From CBDAPI01 sp965248635 (GTDB lineage Bacteria; Acidobacteriota; UBA6911; RPQK01; CBDAPI01): DNA of 64,000 bases. Positions 8,816-17,697 of the stretch are shown here, one piece after another. The translations under genes and the position numbers were made by a program. Each line of letters opens with the position of its first letter. The first letter of the stretch is position 1. The stretch lies in contig OZ252114.1 of the NCBI GenBank assembly GCA_965248635.1, forward strand, positions 248,001-312,000, written 5' to 3'. Under the pieces are notes generated by a model that did not search any database, was not told the origin of the DNA, and saw only the letters and a list, made by a program, of their open reading frames with translations.

Positions 8816-9952
8816 ATGACCGACGACGTGTTTGATTCCTTGCAGCAATCGCTCGAATCGGGCGGCGCTACGGCTGCGTTCGATTTCCTGGTCGAGAAGT
8901 TCAGAGACCAGAAAAAGTACGAGACCCTTTTTGAAGCCCGAATGATGAAGACACGTCATGCGTTTGGGCTCCCCTTGATTCAGACCGAGCCTTCGGCCGA
9001 CCTGCCCGCCGAAAAGCGCAAAGCTTACGAACAAGCAACCATCCAGGCAGCACGAGAAGTGGGTAGTCTATTCCTCGGGAACGGCGACATTCCGAGGGCC
9101 TGGCCCTATTTTCGGGCCATCGGCGAGCCAGGTCCGGTGGCGGAAGCCATCGAGCGATTTGAGGCCGAAGGGGAAAACTTGGACCGGGTCATCGAGATCG
9201 CCTATCACGAGCGCGTCCATCCGAAAAAGGGCTTGGAGCTCATTCTGGCCAATCACGGCATCTGCCGAGCCATTACCTTTTTCGGCCAGTACCCCGGTCA
9301 AGAGGGGCGCGAGGAAAGTGCCGCTCTGCTGGTGAACAACCTCCACGCGGAAGTCGCTGCCAAACTGAAGAGGGTTATCGCCGGGCAAGAAGGGCAAGCC
9401 CCCGAGACCGACAGCGTGTCGGAGCTTGTATCCGGCCGCGACTGGCTCTTTGAAGGGAACAGCTACTACATCGATACGTCCCACCTCTCATCGGTGGTTC
9501 AGATGAGTCCGGAGCTGACCAACCCGCAGACCTTGAAGCGAGTCGTTGAGCTGACCGACTACGGCAAGCGCCTCTCTTCGATGTTTCAGTTCCAGGGGCA
9601 CCCGCCGTTTGAGGACGTCTATGTCGACCACGGCATCTATTTGCGCGCTCTCTTGGGCGAAGACGTTGAAGCGGGTATCGCACGCTTCCGAGACAAGGTC
9701 GCCTCGAGCGATCCACAGGAGGTCGGCTACGCTCCGGCAGAGGTTCTCGTTAAGCTCTTGGTCCGCCTCGAGCGCTACCGCGAAGCCGTGGATGTGTCCC
9801 GCCAGTACTTGCGTGACGCCAATCCCAACGAGCTGAGTTGCCCCTCGACCGTACAGTTATGCCAGCTTGCCGGAGATTACCGGCAGCTCGGCGAGCTCGC
9901 CCGCGAAAAAGGTGACTTGCTGAGTTTCACAGCCGCGGCCCTGCAGACCTAG
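8816..9952 (+). CDS. Conserved-looking helical protein of unknown function
   Basis: 378 residues, no signal peptide, no membrane segment, rich in amphipathic helices (AIERFEAEGENLDRVIEIAY; VLVKLLVRLERYREAVDVSRQY). The spacing suggests an alpha-solenoid or TPR-like fold, but no standard repeat is clear. Two tyrosine/histidine-rich stretches (GNSYYIDTSHLSSVVQM and FEDVYVDHGIYLRALLG) might hold an active or binding site. The ATG at 8816 follows GAGAGCATATC. The stop TAG lies within the CTAG target site of the IS element, but removing the IS leaves the same stop, so the protein is not altered by the insertion. I do not recognise the family. Confidence 0.6.
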   Translation: MTDDVFDSLQQSLESGGATAAFDFLVEKFRDQKKYETLFEARMMKTRHAFGLPLIQTEPSADLPAEKRKAYEQATIQAAREVGSLFLGNGDIPRAWPYFRAIGEPGPVAEAIERFEAEGENLDRVIEIAYHERVHPKKGLELILANHGICRAITFFGQYPGQEGREESAALLVNNLHAEVAAKLKRVIAGQEGQAPETDSVSELVSGRDWLFEGNSYYIDTSHLSSVVQMSPELTNPQTLKRVVELTDYGKRLSSMFQFQGHPPFEDVYVDHGIYLRALLGEDVEAGIARFRDKVASSDPQEVGYAPAEVLVKLLVRLERYREAVDVSRQYLRDANPNELSCPSTVQLCQLAGDYRQLGELAREKGDLLSFTAAALQT

Positions 9953-9965
9953 CCCGGATTATGCA
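9953..9965 (+). repeat. Left terminal inverted repeat of the IS1380 element
   Basis: CCCGGATTATGCA, identical in inverse orientation to 11592-11604. The target duplication CTAG precedes it at 9949-9952. Confidence 0.93.
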
Positions 9966-10067
9966 GGAGATCTAAATTCAAGTGAGATTTGGGACCATAA
10001 AAAAGGCCGTAGCTCTCTGATATAAAAGGGTTTAGAGAAACAAAGACCCTAAACAGGAGCTACGGCA

Positions 10068-11405
10068 ATGTCAAAAACAGTCTGCCAGAATACCCTGCCA
10101 TTTCATAGCCACAGAAACATCACGGCTCGTTTTGATGGGGGGAGCCTCACTTCCGACGCAGGATGGTTGTTGTTTGGATCGCTGGATCGTCAACATCGAT
10201 TGTGCGAGGGCTTCAGTTCCTGTATTTCGGAAAGTCGAGACCAACGCTACATTCGTCATGACCTGTTGAAGTTGATCCGACAACGAGTCTTGCAGATCGT
10301 GGCCGGCTACGAAGACTGTAACGACGCCGATACGCTGCGCTCGGATCCGATGCTCAAGACAGTCTGTGATCAGTTGCCCGAGAGCGATCCCGACTTGGCC
10401 ACCCAGCCGACTTTCTCCCGTTTGGAGAACTCCGTCACCAAGAAGGATCTGATGCGTCTGAGCCGGTGGCTGCTAGGCCGTTATGTGCGCTCCCTGAAGA
10501 AGAGACGCCCCAGCAAGATCATCCTGGATCTGGACAGTACCGATGACCACACTCACGGCCAACAGGAGTTCTCCTTCTACCACGGGTATTACCGAAACCA
10601 CATTCTGCATCCTTTGCTGATCTTCGATGCCGCCACGGGAGACCTGGTGTGTGCCATGTTGAGACCTGGCAACAAGGGGGCTGCCTCTCACATCGTGCCC
10701 GTTTTGAAGCGCGTCGTGGAGGCCATCCGACAAGGAGTGGGGACGGATGTCGAGATTGAGATTCGGGCCGACAGCGGCTTTGCCACGCCTCGGCTCTACG
10801 AGTTCTGTGAAGGTGAAGAGAATAAACTCCAATATGTCATTGGGTTAAGTCGAAACCCTCGCCTGCAGCGAGTGGTCGAGCCGCTGCTGGATTCGACTCG
10901 GCTGAGGTTCGTTGAGCTGGAGGAAAAACAGCGTCAGTTTGACGAGTTTCTTTATCGAGCCCACAGCTGGGATCGATCCCGTCGCGTCATTGTCAAAGTG
11001 GAGGTCGATCAGCGTGGGATCAACCGTCGCTTTGTAGTCACCAACCGGGACGATCTCTGCTCCCAATCACTTTATGACCACTACACAAACCGAGGGCAGA
11101 CCGAGAACTTCATCAAGGCCTTCAAGAATCATCTGAGCATGGACCGACTCAGCTGTCATCGATTCCTGGCCAATCAGTTTCGACTCCTCCTGCATGCACT
11201 GGCTTACCAGATGTTCGTGCGCCTGCGCGACTATCTGCACGGAACCCCCTGGCACAAGCTCGAAATCGAAACCTTACGTCGTCGGGTCCTCAAGATTGGG
11301 GCCCGGATCCGACAAACCACTCGACGCATCTGGGTCCATCTTTCCTCAGCCTTCCCCGAACAACCCCTCTTCCACCTCGTCTTGAGTCGCCTGAACTCCA
11401 GTTAG
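10068..11405 (+). CDS. IS1380-family DDE transposase
   Basis: 445 residues. Family landmarks are present in order: the N-terminal FDGGSLTSDAGWLL, the first catalytic Asp region in LDLDSTDDHTHGQQ, the second Asp in EIRADSGFATPRLYEF, and the late Glu region in YTNRGQTENFIKAFKN. The ATG at 10068 follows AACAGGAGCTACGGCA. The frame is intact to the stop at 11403. It should catalyse cut-and-paste transposition at the 13-bp inverted repeats. There is about 187 bp of non-coding sequence between the stop and the right end. Confidence 0.95.
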   Translation: MSKTVCQNTLPFHSHRNITARFDGGSLTSDAGWLLFGSLDRQHRLCEGFSSCISESRDQRYIRHDLLKLIRQRVLQIVAGYEDCNDADTLRSDPMLKTVCDQLPESDPDLATQPTFSRLENSVTKKDLMRLSRWLLGRYVRSLKKRRPSKIILDLDSTDDHTHGQQEFSFYHGYYRNHILHPLLIFDAATGDLVCAMLRPGNKGAASHIVPVLKRVVEAIRQGVGTDVEIEIRADSGFATPRLYEFCEGEENKLQYVIGLSRNPRLQRVVEPLLDSTRLRFVELEEKQRQFDEFLYRAHSWDRSRRVIVKVEVDQRGINRRFVVTNRDDLCSQSLYDHYTNRGQTENFIKAFKNHLSMDRLSCHRFLANQFRLLLHALAYQMFVRLRDYLHGTPWHKLEIETLRRRVLKIGARIRQTTRRIWVHLSSAFPEQPLFHLVLSRLNSS

Positions 11406-11591
11406 CTTTTCCCAGCTCCCCCGGAAAACCGCTTCCGACACTCATCCAGGCCCAGATCTGTCTGAAATTCACTCCCCAAACCACTCAAACGCCTCGCCAA
11501 CCCATATTCTTCGCAAATCCGCCTGTCACACCTGCCCGCTTCCGAGTTGGGCCACTTCTCGAGTCGTTTTTCAACACCGGACTACGGTTCT

Positions 11592-11604
11592 TGCATAATC
11601 CGGG
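11592..11604 (-). repeat. Right terminal inverted repeat of the IS1380 element
   Basis: TGCATAATCCGGG, the exact complement of 9953-9965, followed by the target duplication CTAG at 11605-11608. Confidence 0.93.
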
Positions 11605-11698
11605 CTAGGCCGCTGCCCGTTCCTGAGCCAGGGGTCGCGAACAGTAGTCCTCTTTCTCCCAGGTGGCATAGAGATGGCCATGTCATGGCCCAGAGAAA

Positions 11699-12256
11699 CT
11701 ATTCGCCGATCTTGACAGCTGTGCCGTATGCAAAGAGTTCAGACGCAGTCCCCACTACGCTTGTAGTCATGTAGCGAACATTGATTATGGCATCAGCTCC
11801 CATTTCGGCAGCCTGGGCAACCATCCTCCTGGTGGCTGCCGAGCGAGCTTGTCCCATCATCTCTGTGTATTCTGTCAATTCGCCGCCAAGAATTAGCCTG
11901 ACTATGGCAGATAGATCTTTGCCAAGCCAAATCGCAAACACCGTGTGCCCCTGAACAAGCCCTAGAATCTCCGTGACCTCTCGACCACGTACTACGGCAA
12001 AATTCGATAGCAAGACCCTGCCATCAGGATCACCAGGTAGTACCGCACCCCCTGATACCTTCTTCTTCGCTTGTTCGAGTGAAAGTGTCAGTAGAACCAC
12101 AAGGATACCGCCCAGAAGGCAGAAGATTGCTGACCTCAGCCACCAGGGCAGGACTGGGTCATCGGCAACGATTACGTACCATGGTATTCCCACAAACAAT
12201 GCAGTGAAAAGCCCAAGTACGAAAGCCAGCGAGCCAATGTGTCGAAGTAATCTCAT
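11699..12256 (-). CDS. Membrane-anchored YbjQ/UPF0145-like protein
   Basis: 185 residues. Two hydrophobic segments (about residues 8-30 and 41-62) are followed by a soluble domain starting near residue 80. That domain matches the YbjQ/UPF0145 (heavy-metal-binding-like, DUF74) fold: RVLLSNFAVVRGREVTEILG, MMGQARSAATRRMVAQAAEMGADAIINVRY and ELFAYGTAVKI. Soluble YbjQ proteins are about 105 residues and form pentamers; their function is unsettled. Here the domain is attached to a membrane anchor. The start is ATG 12256. It is divergent from the lipase maturation factor gene. Confidence 0.8.
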   Translation of the reverse strand: MRLLRHIGSLAFVLGLFTALFVGIPWYVIVADDPVLPWWLRSAIFCLLGGILVVLLTLSLEQAKKKVSGGAVLPGDPDGRVLLSNFAVVRGREVTEILGLVQGHTVFAIWLGKDLSAIVRLILGGELTEYTEMMGQARSAATRRMVAQAAEMGADAIINVRYMTTSVVGTASELFAYGTAVKIGE

Positions 12257-12383
12257 GGTTCCCTCCTACGTCCGTCCTACGGCGCACTCTGTTTGGACGC
12301 CTAACGATAAAGGTTCTATCCGGAGTGCAGTCGAGAAAGCAAGACTCTCAGCCTCCTCAGAGGTGGGTTCTGGGAGCATCCAG

Positions 12384-13955
12384 ATGGGCCTGACTGCACG
12401 ATCTTTGACCGGAGCCCGTGGTTTTCTGGAAGAGATCCACTTGAGATCCCGGCATCCGGCCTCGTCCTGGCTGACTCGTTTTCTGATACTTCGACTTCTC
12501 GGTCTGGTCTACTTTGTGGGCTTTCTCTCTGCGGCGCTCCAAGTCCTACCTCTGATCGGCAGCAACGGCCTTTTGCCAGTCGGTGCTTATCTTGAACGCC
12601 TCGAGAGCCACTTCGGATCTTGGGGAGAAGGCTTCGTCCAGGTACCCACGATATTCTGGTTCGATTCGACGGATACCGCACTGATCGGGGCCCTTTACAT
12701 CGGAGCCGTCCTTTCCGCCGCTGTAGTGCTCGGTTTCGCGAATGGAATCATCCTCACCGTGCTTTGGGTGCTATATATGTCACTCACCAACATCGGACAG
12801 GATTGGTACAGCTTCGGCTGGGAGATTCAACTTCTGGAGACCGGCTTCCTGGCGATTTTTCTGGTGCCCTTGGTGGATGGGAGACCTTTCCCCCGCACTC
12901 CTCCGCCGACTCCGGTCATCTGGCTGTTTCGCTTCCTGGCCTTCAGAATCATGCTTGGGGCCGGTCTGATCAAGATCCGTGGGGATGCCTGCTGGCGTGA
13001 CTTGACCTGTCTCGACTACCACTACGAGACTCAGCCGGTACCCAATCCATTGAGCCGACTGCTTCACCACATGCCCGGTTGGTTTCAGAAGATCGGTGTC
13101 CTCTTCAACCACCTCAACGAACTGATCCTGCCCTGGTTCGTCTTCTGGCCCAAAGTAGCTCGACACGTTGCCGGCGCCGTGATGTTGAGCTTTCAACTGG
13201 TCTTGATCTTGAGCGGAAATCTCTCTTTCCTCAATTGGCTGACGATGGTCCCTATCCTCGCTTGTTTCGACGACTCCCTGCTGCGGCGCATCCTGCCCAG
13301 TCGTCTTGTGAGTGCGGCAGAGGAAGCGTCCGCGGATAGTAAAACCTCCCGCCCTCAACAATTAGCTGCCTATGCCGTTACCATTCTGGTCGGTGTGCTG
13401 AGCCTGGGGCCACTCTCGAACCTGTGGTCGGAGCGGCAGGTCATGAACACCTCCTTCGACCGGCTCCACCTGGTCAATACGTACGGCGCATTCGGCAGCG
13501 TTGGACAAGAACGGTACGAGATCATATTTGAAGGGACTGCGGATTCCGAGCTGGTCCCCGAGACGGACTGGAAGGCCTACGAGTTCAAGTGCAAACCCGG
13601 TGATCCGAGCCGGCGGCCCTGTGTGATCACACCCTACCATTATCGCCTCGACTGGTTGATCTGGTTCGCCGCAATGTCCTCGCCCGATAACTACCCGTGG
13701 AGCGTCCACCTGATCTGGAAGTTGCTCCACAACGATTCAGGGGCCCTCAGTCTCCTTGCCAACAATCCCTTTCCAGATCGTCCGCCCCGGTTCATCAGAG
13801 CCCGCCTGTTCCGCTACACATTTTCTCCCCTTGGGTCTGACAGCTGGTGGGAGCGGTCCGAATTAGGAACTTGGTTGCCGCCTGTGTCGGTTGAAAACTC
13901 AGATCTACAGCGATTTTTGCGATCCTACGGATGGCTAACAGATCGATTGCCATAA
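12384..13955 (+). CDS. Lipase maturation factor family protein
   Basis: 523 residues from ATG 12384, which follows a GGAG ten bases upstream. The frame is open much further upstream but would then overlap the YbjQ-like gene. It is a polytopic membrane protein with several hydrophobic segments, for example FLILRLLGLVYFVGFLSAAL. The conserved LMF features are seen: QDWYSFGWEIQLLETGF, FRIMLGAGLIKIRGDACWRDLTCLDYHYETQPVPNP, FNHLNELILPW and the C-terminal FEFKCKPGD-like KAYEFKCKPGD with PYHYRLDWLIWFAAMS. In animals LMF1 helps lipases fold in the ER; the bacterial role is unknown and is perhaps in export of hydrolases. Its end is intact. Confidence 0.85.
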   Translation: MGLTARSLTGARGFLEEIHLRSRHPASSWLTRFLILRLLGLVYFVGFLSAALQVLPLIGSNGLLPVGAYLERLESHFGSWGEGFVQVPTIFWFDSTDTALIGALYIGAVLSAAVVLGFANGIILTVLWVLYMSLTNIGQDWYSFGWEIQLLETGFLAIFLVPLVDGRPFPRTPPPTPVIWLFRFLAFRIMLGAGLIKIRGDACWRDLTCLDYHYETQPVPNPLSRLLHHMPGWFQKIGVLFNHLNELILPWFVFWPKVARHVAGAVMLSFQLVLILSGNLSFLNWLTMVPILACFDDSLLRRILPSRLVSAAEEASADSKTSRPQQLAAYAVTILVGVLSLGPLSNLWSERQVMNTSFDRLHLVNTYGAFGSVGQERYEIIFEGTADSELVPETDWKAYEFKCKPGDPSRRPCVITPYHYRLDWLIWFAAMSSPDNYPWSVHLIWKLLHNDSGALSLLANNPFPDRPPRFIRARLFRYTFSPLGSDSWWERSELGTWLPPVSVENSDLQRFLRSYGWLTDRLP

Positions 13956-14184
13956 GACCTGCATCAATCCCCCACTCTATGACTACGAGGGAAAACCAAC
14001 CGGTCAGAAACGCGAGAATTGCCCAGAGGAGCCGCCCGAGAATCGCGGCCAAGCTGAGAGCCAGAAAAGCACCAATCATCCGGCGGCGAGTGATTAATGC
14101 TAATCTAGCAAAGACCAGCAGCGGCTCCGGGCGTCTCTTAAACCCCGGGCCGTTTTGTCCCGTTTGCGCTGAAGACATACAGTC

Positions 14185-14802
14185 ATGGCTCCAACACACA
14201 ACATGGGCAAGGACGGTCCTCCTCAACCGTGGGGCTGGCTCGGCGACCTGGAATACGAGCAGATGCGCCGGGCGCTCATCATATTCTTTGCCTCCAACGG
14301 TTGCGGCGCACTTGCCGACGACCTGCCCGAGGAAGTTTTTCAAGTGGCCGAGCAGGAGCCCCCCGGCCGGAGCGTAGTTGCTGACTATAAAGGCGATCCT
14401 CCTCCCTACCCGTGGACGGTTGCCCGATACATCCTGAAGACCGAGCGGAAAAAGGAGCAGCTGGAGGCGGAGTCCGGTCTGAAGTCCATCCGGGATATAC
14501 GGCAAGCCCTCGTTCCACGCCGGGACACTTCGGGGCGTTTCGAAACCCAAGTCAAAGAACAAAGAGCGCGGTGTCTGGACGAGTGCATGGCGAACATCAC
14601 CGAGACCTGGCGATACCTCATTCTGGAGTATTACAAGGCGGAAGAAGCCGAAAGGAAGCGGATTCGCCAGGAGATGGCTAGCGAGCTGGGAATCAGTATG
14701 AATGCGCTCCGAGTCCGGATGTTCAAGATCCGCAGAACACTGCGTGAATGCGTCGTCAGCTGCGTGCAGGAAAAAGGCAGACACGGTTCTCCCTCGAGTT
14801 AG
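14185..14802 (+). CDS. ECF-like sigma-70-family factor (acidobacterial type)
   Basis: 205 residues. The first half (RRALIIFFASNGCGALADDL and PEEVFQVAEQ) corresponds to region 2 of an unusual sigma group common in Acidobacteria, in which an 'F/W-x-x-x-G-C' signature replaces the usual ECF core. YILKTERKKEQLEAE follows. The C-terminal part (LILEYYKAEEAERKRIRQEMASELGISMNALRVRMFKIRR) is a region-4 helix-turn-helix. The gene lies 45 bp upstream of a membrane protein with an anti-sigma-like layout, suggesting a sigma/anti-sigma pair. Identification rests on recalled family patterns, so it is good but not certain. Confidence 0.65.
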   Translation: MAPTHNMGKDGPPQPWGWLGDLEYEQMRRALIIFFASNGCGALADDLPEEVFQVAEQEPPGRSVVADYKGDPPPYPWTVARYILKTERKKEQLEAESGLKSIRDIRQALVPRRDTSGRFETQVKEQRARCLDECMANITETWRYLILEYYKAEEAERKRIRQEMASELGISMNALRVRMFKIRRTLRECVVSCVQEKGRHGSPSS

Positions 14803-14847
14803 CTTCAATCGGCCGGCTCAACGGGAGGCTCAATAAGAACGGACCCT

Positions 14848-15789
14848 ATGGAGAACTCCGAAAAGATCATCAAGCGCTACCTCCTGGGCCAGTTGTCCGA
14901 CTCGGACAAAGAGACGCTGGAGCATGAGTATTTCGCCAAGCCCGAAGTGCTGCGCAAGGTTGAGATTGGCGAAGACGAACTGATTGACGAGTATCTGGAA
15001 AAGCGGCTCAGCCAGGACGACAGGCAGAGTTTTCAGCGGGTCTTTTTGACTACCAAAGACAGAGAGGAGAAACTCCGCCTGGCCAAAGCCCTGGGAGAGA
15101 GAGTCTGGAAGAGCGCAGGCTTCCAGGCACGCATGTCTCGCAGACTGAATGTACCGAGCATGCTCTTCAGCCTTGTGGGCCTGGGAGCGATCGCGGCCTG
15201 CTTGGTCCTGATCGCAGGACTTGCTTGGCTGTTGACCCAGGAGACTCGGCAGGCGAGCAGCCTGCAGGCCGAGAGGATGACCTGGGCCGAGCAGGAAAGC
15301 GAACTCCAGGCTCGGCTGGCCCAGGCCGCTGCTGAGAAAGCCTGGATGGATGGACGGCTGACCCAGGCGGAAGGCGTGAAAACCGAACTCCAGGCTCGGG
15401 TTCAGCGACTCGAGACCCTGGTATCAACACGCCAAGGCGCAGGTCGAGGGATTACGCTCCAGCTCCCTAGCGGTGTCCTGCCATCAGGCGGAGATACGCC
15501 GCAGGTGAGTCTCCCGGCCAATGCGCCCCTTCTCGAGGTCCAACTGGAGCTGACGGTGGAGGCGGCAGGTTATCAGAGTTACCAGGCCCAGCTGATTCGA
15601 GTCGAGGGAGGCTCCCAACCAGTTCAAAACAGCCTTCTGCGGCGCCGGAATGGTGAGCCCCGGTTGATCCGCTTTCCTGTGCCTTCCGATTTCCTCAGCT
15701 CGGGCGACTACTTGATTCGGCTGGGCGGATTCAACGAGGCAGGTTCCCTCGAGGATCTGGATCAGTATGTCTTTCGGCTAATCCGGTAG
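14848..15789 (+). CDS. Single-pass membrane protein, probable anti-sigma partner
   Basis: 313 residues. The N-terminal 90 residues (KIIKRYLLGQLSDSDKETLEHEYF and EDELIDEYLEKRLSQDDRQSF) match the short cytoplasmic 'YLLGQL...EDELIDxYL' region found downstream of acidobacterial ECF-like sigma genes. One transmembrane segment lies at about 108-130. An Ala/Gln/Glu-rich coiled coil follows (about 135-195). The C-terminal beta-rich domain (VQLELTVEAAGYQSYQAQL to SGDYLIRLGGF) ends the protein and may be a periplasmic sensor. Role inferred: hold the upstream sigma factor at the membrane and release it on an envelope signal. Confidence 0.6.
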   Translation: MENSEKIIKRYLLGQLSDSDKETLEHEYFAKPEVLRKVEIGEDELIDEYLEKRLSQDDRQSFQRVFLTTKDREEKLRLAKALGERVWKSAGFQARMSRRLNVPSMLFSLVGLGAIAACLVLIAGLAWLLTQETRQASSLQAERMTWAEQESELQARLAQAAAEKAWMDGRLTQAEGVKTELQARVQRLETLVSTRQGAGRGITLQLPSGVLPSGGDTPQVSLPANAPLLEVQLELTVEAAGYQSYQAQLIRVEGGSQPVQNSLLRRRNGEPRLIRFPVPSDFLSSGDYLIRLGGFNEAGSLEDLDQYVFRLIR

Positions 15790-15906
15790 GCCACTCTGCG
15801 TTTTGGTCTGCTACCCCTGCAGGCCGGATGAGCCTCTTGGTGCGCGGGTTCTCTTGACTTCCGCACTCCAAAAGGGTACCAGTTACCGACAGAGGTCATC
15901 ACCTCC

Positions 15907-17556
15907 GTGCCAAAGCCAAGGAAAGCTCGCATATTCGTTCATCTGCCCTTGGCCTGCCTGGCTGCCGCCTGGCCATTTCTACTCGGGTGTGGTCCTGCAG
16001 TTCAAGTCGACCAGCGACCCAATATTCTCTGGGTCAGTGCGGAGGATTTGAGCCCGAATCTCGGCAGTTATGGCGATGCATTCGCCTCTACTCCCAACCT
16101 GGACCGATTTGCCGGCCAGAGCGTCAAGTTCACCAATGTCTTTACAACAGCGCCGGTGTGTGCGCCCAGCCGTTCGGCGATCATCACCGGTATGTACGCG
16201 ACCACCATCGGGACGATGCACATGCGCACAGGGGGCGATGCCCCCTATCATCCGGAGAACCTCATCGCCTACCAGGCCGTACCCCCGCCCGATGTAAAGT
16301 GCTTTACCGAATACCTGCGCGCCGCCGGTTATTACTGTGTCAACAATCATAAGACCGACTACCAGTTCGGTCTGCCTTTTACAGCCTGGGATGAAAGCAG
16401 TCGTGACGCGCACTGGCGCAAGCGGCCTCCCGGCAAGCCCTTCTTTGCCGTTTTCAATCTGGGGGAGACTCACGAAAGCAGTAACTGGGAGCAGGAGGGT
16501 GAGTCGCTCAGCCATGATCCGGCAAAGGTTGTCGTCCCCCCTTATTATCCGGACACGCCGAAGGTTCGCCGCAACCTGGCCAGATACTACGACAATATTG
16601 CTCGCATGGACCGGAGATTCGAGGAGATTCTTGGCCAGCTGGAAGAGGATGGTCTCGCCAACAACACGATTGTGTGGTTCTGGGGTGACCATGGGGCCGG
16701 GCTGCCCCGGGGCAAGTACTGGCTCTACGATTCCGGGGTCCGGGTGCCGCTGATCATCCGCTGGCCGGAAACTCTCGAGCCCGGCAGCAAAGACGAACTG
16801 ATCAGCGGAATCGATTTCGCCCCTACTGTGCTCTCGATGCTGGGTCTGAGAATACCCGACCATATGCAGGGAAGGGCCTTCCTCGGCCCCGCTGCCGGAG
16901 CGCCTCGGGAATATGTCTTTGCAGCCGGCGACCGCCAGGACGAGACCTACCACCGCATCCGCAGCGTCCGGGATCGGCGCTACAGGTACATACGCAACTA
17001 TCTACCAGAGCAGTCGTACGCGGACGGGCTCGTGTACAAGGAGAAAATGCCCATCATGCAGGAGTTGCGGCGGCTGGCCGCGGCGGGGCAACTGGACCGG
17101 GCCCAGCAGCTATTCTTGTCGGATGCCAAGCCACCCGAGGAATTGTACGATCTTGAAGTGGACCCCCACGAAATCATGAACCTGGCCGATTCCCCCCAGC
17201 ATCAAGAGGCTTTGCAGCGCCTGCGGGCAGAGCACGAGCGATGGAAAGAGCATAGCAAAGACCTCGGGGCCGTTGCCGAGACGGAACTGATCAAGACGAT
17301 GTGGCCGGGCGGAAAGCAGCCTCAAACGCAGATGCCGGAGGCACACGTCTCCCAGGGGCCATCGGAAGACAGCGTGAAGGTCCGTCTCACTTGTCCGACC
17401 GAAGGAGCGTCAATCGGTTTTGCTACGGGCAAGGACGAGGATCCTGCGTGGCAGCTTTACGCGGGCGAGCTGACGCTGCCCAGAGGCACGACGGTTCGCG
17501 CCCGGGCCATTCGCTATGGCTACGAGCCCAGTGGAGTCATCGAGGCCACATACTGA
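15907..17556 (+). CDS. Lipoprotein arylsulfatase (formylglycine-dependent sulfatase)
   Basis: 549 residues from GTG 15907. The N-terminus ends in LLGCGP, a lipobox, so the enzyme is probably a lipoprotein. NILWVSAEDLSPNLGSYGD gives the metal-binding start of the alkaline-phosphatase/sulfatase fold. VCAPSRSAIITG carries the C-x-P-S-R motif whose Cys becomes formylglycine. FWGDHGAGLPRGKYWLYDSG contains later metal and active-site residues. The C-terminal 60 residues (from about 480) form an extra beta-rich domain resembling a chitobiase/beta-hexosaminidase C-terminal domain. Substrate is likely a sulfated glycan. The frame is intact; a separate maturase is needed and is not in the window. Confidence 0.85.
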   Translation: MPKPRKARIFVHLPLACLAAAWPFLLGCGPAVQVDQRPNILWVSAEDLSPNLGSYGDAFASTPNLDRFAGQSVKFTNVFTTAPVCAPSRSAIITGMYATTIGTMHMRTGGDAPYHPENLIAYQAVPPPDVKCFTEYLRAAGYYCVNNHKTDYQFGLPFTAWDESSRDAHWRKRPPGKPFFAVFNLGETHESSNWEQEGESLSHDPAKVVVPPYYPDTPKVRRNLARYYDNIARMDRRFEEILGQLEEDGLANNTIVWFWGDHGAGLPRGKYWLYDSGVRVPLIIRWPETLEPGSKDELISGIDFAPTVLSMLGLRIPDHMQGRAFLGPAAGAPREYVFAAGDRQDETYHRIRSVRDRRYRYIRNYLPEQSYADGLVYKEKMPIMQELRRLAAAGQLDRAQQLFLSDAKPPEELYDLEVDPHEIMNLADSPQHQEALQRLRAEHERWKEHSKDLGAVAETELIKTMWPGGKQPQTQMPEAHVSQGPSEDSVKVRLTCPTEGASIGFATGKDEDPAWQLYAGELTLPRGTTVRARAIRYGYEPSGVIEATY

Positions 17557-17697
17557 GTTAGCACAAAATGAATCCACCGATAGCCAGCCAGACTGCAGCT
17601 CTGGTCTGGTTCGCGCAGGATGAGCCAGGGGCTCAAGGCCTTGGAACTGCTGGGGAGGCACCGGGGCTGTGGGCTGTTGAAGAAAAGGTAGGATAGC

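Larger units (their letters stand above)
9953..11604 (+). mobile_element. Complete IS1380-family insertion sequence, 1652 bp
   Basis: The element is bounded by perfect 13-bp terminal inverted repeats: CCCGGATTATGCA at 9953-9965 and its complement at 11592-11604. Similarity continues a few bases further in with mismatches. The 4-bp sequence CTAG flanks it on both sides (9949-9952 and 11605-11608) as a target duplication. One intact transposase fills most of the element. Intact ends, duplication and open frame point to a recent, possibly still active insertion. Confidence 0.93.

Noticed and set aside
11973..12383. N-terminal extension of the lipase maturation factor frame
   Set aside because: It overlaps the opposite YbjQ-like gene, is low in hydrophobic segments and rich in Ser/Pro/Arg; ATG 12384 has a ribosome site.
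13795..14808. A 337-codon open minus-strand frame with a hydrophobic, Tat-like part (ITRRRMIGAFLALSLAAIL) at about 13960-14110
   Set aside because: It covers the sigma-like gene and the lipase-maturation-factor end on the other strand, has no ribosome site, and only the intergenic part looks protein-like. It could be a small remnant but cannot be supported.
15850..15885. TTGACT upstream of the sulfatase as a promoter
   Set aside because: At 17-base spacing the -10 would be TACCAG, too weak to list.
17575..17625. Weak hairpin after the sulfatase (CCAGAC ... GTCTGG)
   Set aside because: Stem of only six pairs and no T-run; not enough for a terminator call.
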